Positions 59,200-64,000 of a stretch of DNA of 64,000 nucleotides are shown here, one piece after another. Every line of letters starts with the position of its first letter. The first letter of the stretch is position 1. The stretch lies in assembly GCA_902762785.1 (NCBI GenBank), contig CACWPL010000024.1:61810-125809 (forward strand), read 5' to 3'. Origin of the DNA: an uncultured Ruminococcus sp. (GTDB lineage: Bacteria > Bacillota > Clostridia > Oscillospirales > Ruminococcaceae). The position numbers and the translations under genes were made by a program. Below the pieces are notes generated by a model. That model saw nothing but the letters and a program-made list of their open reading frames with translations, did no database searches and had not been told where the DNA came from.

Positions 59200-59293
59200 A
59201 TCCGGTGGGCACGACTGCGCCCATCTCCACCCGCAATGCCCGCTCGCTGACGCGACGCGGGCAAAGCGCTTTTTTCTTTCCTCGCGGCGTGCC
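59200..59293. repeat. dispersed intergenic repeat, copy C
   Basis: It carries CACGACTGCGCC, TGCCCG and CGGGCA arms, CTTTTTT and TTTCCTCGCGGCG, aligning with copy A at 3515-3605 and more loosely with copy B at 15933-16020. Here the stem plus T-run could also terminate the esterase transcript. Confidence 0.5.
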
Positions 59294-59319
59294 GTTGGGC
59301 GCACTGGCGCGGAAAGGGG

Positions 59320-59348
59320 TTGACATCCTCCCGAAAATGTACTATAAT
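59320..59348 (+). promoter_or_regulatory. promoter of greA-lysS
   Basis: TTGACA (59320-59325), 17-base spacer, TATAAT (59343-59348), full consensus. The leader of about 110 bases holds a TGAGACG/CGTCTCA hairpin before the greA ribosome site. Confidence 0.85.
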
Positions 59349-59465
59349 AGGATAGATAGACCGGTGCGTCCCCAGCGGAAGAGACTGCGGTGTGCCGGCT
59401 GAGACGCTGTCATCTCGTCTCACGAGACCATGACCTTTTCATCACATAAGTAAGGAGTATGCATC

Positions 59466-59942
59466 ATGGAGAAGAAGAAGATCTCCCGCGAGGGATTAGA
59501 AAAGCTGCAAAAGGAGCTCCAGCGCCTGGTCACTGTCGAGCGCCCCGCCATCGCCGAGAAGCTGAAGGAAGCTCGTTCCTACGGCGACCTTTCCGAGAAC
59601 GCCGAGTACGATGAGGCACGCCGCGAGCAGCAGGATACCGAGATGCGCATCAAGGAGCTCGAGGATGCCATCGCCAATGCCGAGGTCGTCGAGGATGACG
59701 AGATCTCGGCGGACGAGGTCGGCGTCGGTGTTTACGTCACCCTCAAGCGCCTGTCCAACGATAAGATCGAGACCTTCAAGATCGTCGGCACCAACGAGGT
59801 CAACATCGCCGAGCACAAGATCAGCGATGAGTCCCCCATCGGCAAGGGCGCGCTCAAGAAGAAGGTCGGCGACATCTTCGAGGTAGAGACCCCCGGCGGC
59901 CTTGCGCAGTTCGAGGTGCTCAATATCTCGATCTCTATGTGA
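59466..59942 (+). CDS. greA: transcription elongation factor GreA
   Basis: GreA rescues backtracked RNA polymerase by stimulating transcript cleavage. The 158-residue protein has the N-terminal coiled coil with the tip acidic pair in GDLSENAEYDEARREQ and the C-terminal FKBP-like domain (ISDESPIGKGALKKKVGDIFEV). AAGGAG precedes the ATG. It is cotranscribed with lysS, 16 bases apart, a pairing common in Firmicutes. Confidence 0.97.
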   Translation: MEKKKISREGLEKLQKELQRLVTVERPAIAEKLKEARSYGDLSENAEYDEARREQQDTEMRIKELEDAIANAEVVEDDEISADEVGVGVYVTLKRLSNDKIETFKIVGTNEVNIAEHKISDESPIGKGALKKKVGDIFEVETPGGLAQFEVLNISISM

Positions 59943-59958
59943 GAAGGGAGCAGACAGT

Positions 59959-61578
59959 ATGGCAGACGAAAAGGACCTCACCCCGTCCCCCGAGACGGAT
60001 TCTACCGACTACCGCCAGATCCGCCTCGACAAGCTCAATGCCCTCAAGGCGGCCGGCCAGGACCCCTTCACCATCACCAGCTACCCGGTCGACGAGTCTC
60101 TCGCCGCGCTGCGTGCCAAGTTCGAGGCCGCAGAGGCAGAGGCCAAGGCACAGGCCGGTGACGACGCCGAGGCGCTCGCAGCCGCGCTCGAGCCCTTCTC
60201 CGCACAGCGCTTCCATGTGGCTGGCCGTATCATGAGCCGCCGTCACATGGGCAAGGCCAGCTTCTTCGACCTGCGCGACCACAGCGACCGCATGCAGATG
60301 TACATCCGCATGAACGAGGTCGGCAAGGAGGCCTTCGAGGCCTTCAAGAAGTGGGACATCGGCGACATCGCCGGCGTCAAGGGCTTCGTGTTCCGCACGC
60401 GCACCGGCGAGATCTCCCTCCACGTCGAGGAGATCACGCTGCTCGCCAAGTCCCTCCTGCCCCTGCCTGAGAAGTGGCACGGCCTCAAGGACCAGGACAC
60501 CCGCTATCGCCAGCGCTACCTCGACCTCATCTGCTCCCCGCAGGTGAAGGACACCTTCATCAAGCGCAGCGCCATCATGCGTGAGATCCGCAGCTATCTC
60601 GACGGCATCGGCTACATCGAGGTCGATACCCCCGTCCTGCTGCCCATCGAGATCGGCGCGTCCGCACGTCCGTTCGTGACGCACCACAACACGCTCGGCA
60701 TGGACATGTACCTGCGCATCGAGACGGAGCTGAACCTCAAGCGCCTGATCGTCGGCGGCTTCGACCGTGTGTACGAGGTCGGCCGTATCTTCCGCAATGA
60801 GGGCATGGACCCGTCCCACAACCCGGAGTTCACCTCTGTGGAGATGTACCAGGCCTACACCGACTACCTCGGCATGATGGACCTCATCGAGGACATGTAC
60901 CGCACCGTCGCCCGCAATGTCTGCGGCACGGACACCATCACCTACCAGGGCACCGAGATCGCCATCGGCAAGCCGTGGGAGCGCCTGACCATGATCGAGG
61001 CCGTCAAGAAGTATGCCGGTGTCGACTATCATGACTGGGCGGACGATGCCGCGGCCCGCGCGTGTGCCAAGGCGCACGGCGTCGAGGTCGAGGAGGGCGA
61101 GACCGCCACGAAGGGCCACGTCCTGATCGCGTTCTTCGATGCCTTCGTCGAGGAGAAGCTCATCCAGCCGACGATCATCTATGATTACCCGGTCGAGAAC
61201 TCCCCGCTGGCCAAGCGCAAGCCCGCCGATCCCGCGTTCACCGAGCGCTTTGAATACTTCATGTATGCCCGCGAGATGGGCAATGCCTTCAGCGAGCTGA
61301 ACGACCCGATCGACCAGCGCGAGCGCTTCGAGCGCCAGGTGGCCGCCAAGCGTGCGCAGGGCAACATGAACTGCCAGGTCGATGACGACTACGTCACCGC
61401 GCTCGAGTACGGCCTGCCGCCGACGGGCGGTCTGGGCTTCGGCGTGGATCGTCTGGTCATGCTGCTGACCGACAGTCCGTCCATCCGCGACGTGCTGCTC
61501 TTCCCGACGATGAAGCCCCTGCCCACCCAGGGCGCCGCTCCCGCCGCCGAGGATGCCCCCGCAGATGCCGCCGAGTGA
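59959..61578 (+). CDS. lysS: lysyl-tRNA synthetase, class II
   Basis: LysS charges tRNA-Lys. The 539-residue class II enzyme has an N-terminal OB-fold anticodon-binding domain (FHVAGRIMSRRHMGKASFFDL, marks HVAGRIMSRRHMGK) and a catalytic domain. Motif 1 is in YIEVDTPVLLP, motif 2 in RIFRNEGMDPSHNPEFTS, and motif 3 in GLPPTGGLGFGVDRLVML. GAAGGGAG precedes the ATG at 59959. It ends with an Ala/Glu-rich tail, and a terminator-type hairpin follows. Confidence 0.97.
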   Translation: MADEKDLTPSPETDSTDYRQIRLDKLNALKAAGQDPFTITSYPVDESLAALRAKFEAAEAEAKAQAGDDAEALAAALEPFSAQRFHVAGRIMSRRHMGKASFFDLRDHSDRMQMYIRMNEVGKEAFEAFKKWDIGDIAGVKGFVFRTRTGEISLHVEEITLLAKSLLPLPEKWHGLKDQDTRYRQRYLDLICSPQVKDTFIKRSAIMREIRSYLDGIGYIEVDTPVLLPIEIGASARPFVTHHNTLGMDMYLRIETELNLKRLIVGGFDRVYEVGRIFRNEGMDPSHNPEFTSVEMYQAYTDYLGMMDLIEDMYRTVARNVCGTDTITYQGTEIAIGKPWERLTMIEAVKKYAGVDYHDWADDAAARACAKAHGVEVEEGETATKGHVLIAFFDAFVEEKLIQPTIIYDYPVENSPLAKRKPADPAFTERFEYFMYAREMGNAFSELNDPIDQRERFERQVAAKRAQGNMNCQVDDDYVTALEYGLPPTGGLGFGVDRLVMLLTDSPSIRDVLLFPTMKPLPTQGAAPAAEDAPADAAE

Positions 61579-61600
61579 CGGATAGCACGTCTCACTAACG

Positions 61601-61640
61601 CAAAAAAACGCCGCTCCTGTGCAAAACAGGGGCGGCGTTC
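61601..61640 (-). terminator. terminator of the 254-residue unknown gene
   Basis: AACGCCGC and GCGGCGTT arms with inner CTG/CAG are followed on the minus strand by TTTTTTTG. On the plus strand it may also end lysS. Confidence 0.75.
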
Positions 61641-61659
61641 GGTGTTCCTGTGGGGGATG

Positions 61660-62424
61660 TCACTGGTTCCCGCGCTCGAGGATGGTCTTGCAGAGACCGC
61701 AGATGTACTGCACGGCGGCGTTGTCCGGGAACTCCTTCTGCCAGGTCGGCCAGGCGGGCATGAGGAGGTTGTTCTGGCCGGTGACGGGGGCATAGTCCTT
61801 GTAGATCAGGAGACCGGCGAAGGACTTCTGGTCCATGACCTTGGCGAGGGCAGCGATCTCGTCGGTGCGGAAATCGCGGTCGACGGTGCATGCGGCGTTG
61901 ATGCGCACGAGGCCGGCGAGGTCGACATTGCTCAGACGCTCTGCCTCGGGACGGGCGGAGCGCTTGTCCTCATAGCGACGGGCATAGGCGTCCATGGTCG
62001 CGGCATAGTGGGGGTACTTCTCGGCGATGTCGAGGCTGCTCCAGTTGTCGGCGAACCAGCGGAGGAAGTAGACGGACATGGCCTCGCAGATGGTCTCCTC
62101 GATCCAGTTGATCTGGCTGCGGGGGGTGGGGTCGTTCATATTGATGAAGTAGTGTCCCATCTCCTGCGCGAGCTCATAGACGATGGCAGCGAGCCGGTCG
62201 TCGCCGCGCTCGAGGTCGCGGATGATGATGACGGGGACATTGTAGACCTCGCGGAAGTGCGGGCGGGTGCCGCGCTCGTCACGGAGGATGTGGCAGTCGC
62301 GCATCTCATCGAGCACGAGGCCGGAATCCTGCACATGGTCGGCGATGGCATCCGCGATGAGCTGCATCTCCTCGTCCATGGGGTTGTGGAGCGGGCTCAC
62401 ACCAAAGTATTCAGCAAATCTCAT
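61660..62424 (-). CDS. unknown protein with a degenerate metallopeptidase-like motif
   Basis: This 254-residue cytoplasmic protein was not recognised. ELAQEMGHYFIN (about residues 84-95) resembles the HExxH helix of zinc peptidases of the ImmA/IrrE type but has Gln in place of the first His. EETICEAMSVYFLRWF downstream resembles the second metal-ligand helix. It may be an inactive relative of that family. The ATG at 62424 follows AAAGGGGAG. It has its own near-consensus promoter and a terminator, so it is a single-gene unit. Confidence 0.65.
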   Translation of the reverse strand: MRFAEYFGVSPLHNPMDEEMQLIADAIADHVQDSGLVLDEMRDCHILRDERGTRPHFREVYNVPVIIIRDLERGDDRLAAIVYELAQEMGHYFINMNDPTPRSQINWIEETICEAMSVYFLRWFADNWSSLDIAEKYPHYAATMDAYARRYEDKRSARPEAERLSNVDLAGLVRINAACTVDRDFRTDEIAALAKVMDQKSFAGLLIYKDYAPVTGQNNLLMPAWPTWQKEFPDNAAVQYICGLCKTILERGNQ

Positions 62425-62462
62425 AAGGATCTCCCCTTTCCAGGTATTTGATCTATAGTAAC

Positions 62463-62491
62463 AGTATAACACAGCTTGGCCGATTTGTCAA
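62463..62491 (-). promoter_or_regulatory. promoter of the 254-residue unknown gene
   Basis: Minus strand TTGACA (62491-62486), 17-base spacer ending TGT, TATACT (62468-62463). Confidence 0.8.
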
Positions 62492-62554
62492 GAAAAAGAA
62501 AGACCGTTGTCAAAAGGTCTCCACGGCCGCGCGGCCGTGTTTTGAGAAGCGTCC

Positions 62555-62591
62555 ACAAAAACGCCCCTCCCGCGTGCATCCGGGAGGGGCG
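62555..62591 (-). terminator. terminator of the CPBP protease gene
   Basis: CGCCCCTCCCG pairs with CGGGAGGGGCG, followed on the minus strand by TTTTTG. A further CACGGCCGC/GCGGCCGTG stem lies at 62522-62539. Confidence 0.8.
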
Positions 62592-62595
62592 AGCG

Positions 62596-63792
62596 TCATT
62601 CATAAAGCGTATAATACACAGCCGCGCCGACATGGGCGGCGATGGCGATGAGCAGGAGGGGACTGGTCAGCGTGATCCGCAGGCCGCGCTCCGTCTGGGC
62701 GGGGACGGTCTTGGGGAGGCGCTCCCGGATGAACATGACGACCAGCAGGATGACCCCAAAGGCCGCGACGCCCATATAGATCATATCCAGCACGTCATAC
62801 AGATCATACCAGCCGTAGGTATCGCAGATGCTGAACAGCTCCGCCACGCCGTTGACGAACATATGGCAGACGATCGAGGGCAGGAGCGAATCGTGCTTGA
62901 CCGCGAGATAGCCGAAGAAGATGCCGCCCACGAACGCCAGCAGGAACTGCCCCAGGTTCTCATGCCACACGCCGAAGAGGAACGCGCTCATGAAGATGCC
63001 GAAGCGCTGACTGACGCGCGAGAGGTTCTTGAGGACGAAGCCGCGCATCAGCAGCTCCTCCGTCACCGGCGCGATCAGGATGGAATAGATCACCGAGAGG
63101 ATCGTACACTTGATCTCGGGGAGCGTCTCGAAGTCGGCCTCGTATGGCTCGATGCCGACGGAGCTGAGCATGTCCGTGAGGAAGTCGGCGGCGTAGCCCA
63201 TCGTGCATTGGATCGTGATGATGATGCAGATATAGGCGGCCGCATGCCAGATGGTGAAGCCCTTGGTGCGGAAGAGCGAGGCGGGCCGTATCTTCGTGAC
63301 GCGCAGACCGATCAGCGCGGTCACGGCGTTCACGAGGCCGAAGATCAGCAGATTGACGGCGGTCATCGTGGCGCCGTCATAGAGCAGCGTCTCGGCGCGC
63401 AGATCATAGTCGGCCGGCAGCGTCCCGCCCGCACGCACGGTGTCGATCCCGTAGAGGAGCGCCGACACCAGCATCATCAGTCCGATGGCCAGCGCGTTCG
63501 AGACGACGAAATGCAGCAGCAGCGCGCCGCCGACCGTGTTGTGGTAGTGCCGGATGCGCGAGCGCTCGCGGCGGTTCGGCTTGAGGGGGATGTGGCACCC
63601 TGGGATCCGGATCTGCGGCACGATCTCGCCGTAGTCCTCGGCGTAGTCGTGGAACTCGGTCTCGTTGTCGAAGGGGTCCTGGGGGTCGATGGTGACGGCG
63701 TCCCGCCGTTGCAGCTCGGCGACGGCCTGACTGAGCTCGAGCGCCTGCTGCCGGAACTGGTCGGCCGTGAAGATCTCTTGATTCTCGTTCAT
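62596..63792 (-). CDS. CPBP-family intramembrane metalloprotease
   Basis: This 398-residue membrane protein has a hydrophilic N-terminal region of about 95 residues and about eight membrane segments. The CPBP (Abi/CAAX protease) motifs are present in order: EELLMRG (EExxxR), FGVWHENLGQF (conserved His) and IVCHMFVNG (last His). Bacterial members process membrane peptides or confer immunity to bacteriocins, but no bacteriocin genes adjoin this one. AAAGGAG precedes the ATG at 63792. Confidence 0.9.
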   Translation of the reverse strand: MNENQEIFTADQFRQQALELSQAVAELQRRDAVTIDPQDPFDNETEFHDYAEDYGEIVPQIRIPGCHIPLKPNRRERSRIRHYHNTVGGALLLHFVVSNALAIGLMMLVSALLYGIDTVRAGGTLPADYDLRAETLLYDGATMTAVNLLIFGLVNAVTALIGLRVTKIRPASLFRTKGFTIWHAAAYICIIITIQCTMGYAADFLTDMLSSVGIEPYEADFETLPEIKCTILSVIYSILIAPVTEELLMRGFVLKNLSRVSQRFGIFMSAFLFGVWHENLGQFLLAFVGGIFFGYLAVKHDSLLPSIVCHMFVNGVAELFSICDTYGWYDLYDVLDMIYMGVAAFGVILLVVMFIRERLPKTVPAQTERGLRITLTSPLLLIAIAAHVGAAVYYTLYE

Positions 63793-63858
63793 GCGTCTGT
63801 GCTCCTTTGTATCTCTGTGTATCGCGGCATCCGAGGATGCGAGAAGTGTCGTATCTCT

Positions 63859-63887
63859 ATTATAACACATGTTTTTAGAAAAAGCAA
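63859..63887 (-). promoter_or_regulatory. promoter of the CPBP protease gene
   Basis: Minus strand TTGCTT (63887-63882), 17-base spacer ending TGT, TATAAT (63864-63859). Beyond it, 63893-64000 shows no supported feature. Confidence 0.8.
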
Positions 63888-64000
63888 GGCGGGAAAGCAA
63901 GGGGGAGTGTCCAACCGCGCATATTAAAGGAAATCGACGAGGCCAAGAGGATACTTGTGGTCTGGGAACTGTTGCCGGTGCTTGTAAACGGCTAAATGGA

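Noticed and set aside
63873-63993. Protein-like end segment LKEIDEAKRILVVWELLPVL near the window edge
   Set aside because: It is closed upstream by a stop within about 20 codons and has no start codon or ribosome site; it may be a remnant but cannot be supported.

Overview
The window is GC-rich bacterial chromosome from a fibre-degrading, probably spore-forming Firmicute, most like a Ruminococcus. Three findings point there. One is a scaffoldin cluster with the scaC-scaA-scaB logic known from Ruminococcus flavefaciens. The second is dockerin-bearing GH10, GH9 and SGNH-esterase enzymes. The third is spoVAD-spoVAE, with RNase Y, a DUF4364 protein and CPBP proteases as ordinary Firmicute background. 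Species is not assigned. No tRNA, rRNA, CRISPR array, insertion sequence or prophage was seen.

Layout. 1-3.5 kb (minus): fhs-tsaE-tsaB-rpiB-upp, one-carbon and t6A housekeeping. 3.7-6.4 kb (minus): a membrane HExxH protein followed by a dockerin xylanase. 6.5-7.9 kb (plus): spoVAD-spoVAE. 7.9-9.2 kb (minus): an aminotransferase, preceded by a candidate small RNA. 10.1-15.9 kb (plus): RNase Y, an O-antigen-ligase-like protein, an AEC transporter and a ROK regulator. 16.1-18.5 kb (minus): a two-component system with a second copy of the small RNA just downstream. 18.8-20.2 kb: a CapA-like lipoprotein. 20.8-29.0 kb (plus): the scaffoldin cluster. 29.1-33.1 kb (minus): a DUF4364 gene, then aroB-aroA-aroC. 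33.3-36.0 kb (minus): a GH9-CBM3-dockerin endoglucanase. 36.4-40.6 kb (plus): a 998-residue Pro/Ala-rich protein with about ten DLMAEF-type motifs and a TPR partner. 40.7-46.4 kb (minus): GH26, a small membrane protein, GH95 and a Sel1-repeat protein. 46.7-50.4 kb (plus): an OmpR-type regulator, kinase and HtrA protease. 50.5-51.7 kb: a GNAT enzyme, a DUF3592-like protein and a zinc ribbon. 51.9-56.7 kb: adhE, an AdhE-derived probable pseudoenzyme, an APH-fold kinase and a flavodoxin. 56.8-59.2 kb: a lipoprotein and a divergent dockerin esterase. 59.5-61.6 kb: greA-lysS. 61.7-63.8 kb (minus): an unknown protein and a CPBP protease.

How the parts fit. The enzyme dockerins (GH10, GH9) and the ScaC-like dockerin share one sequence type. 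They are expected to dock on the first-type cohesins of ScaA and ScaB. ScaA carries a different dockerin, expected to dock on the five second-type cohesins of ScaB. ScaB ends in an X-module-dockerin that would need a cell-surface cohesin not present here. AdhE would drain fermentation electrons to ethanol under a Rex-like operator.

The least explained items are: a two-member small-RNA family driven by 11-bp iterated boxes; the DLMAEF-repeat hub protein with its TPR neighbour; and a colinear, motif-stripped AdhE relative translationally coupled to adhE. Promoters and terminators were read by eye. Nearly all promoters have a 17-bp spacer.
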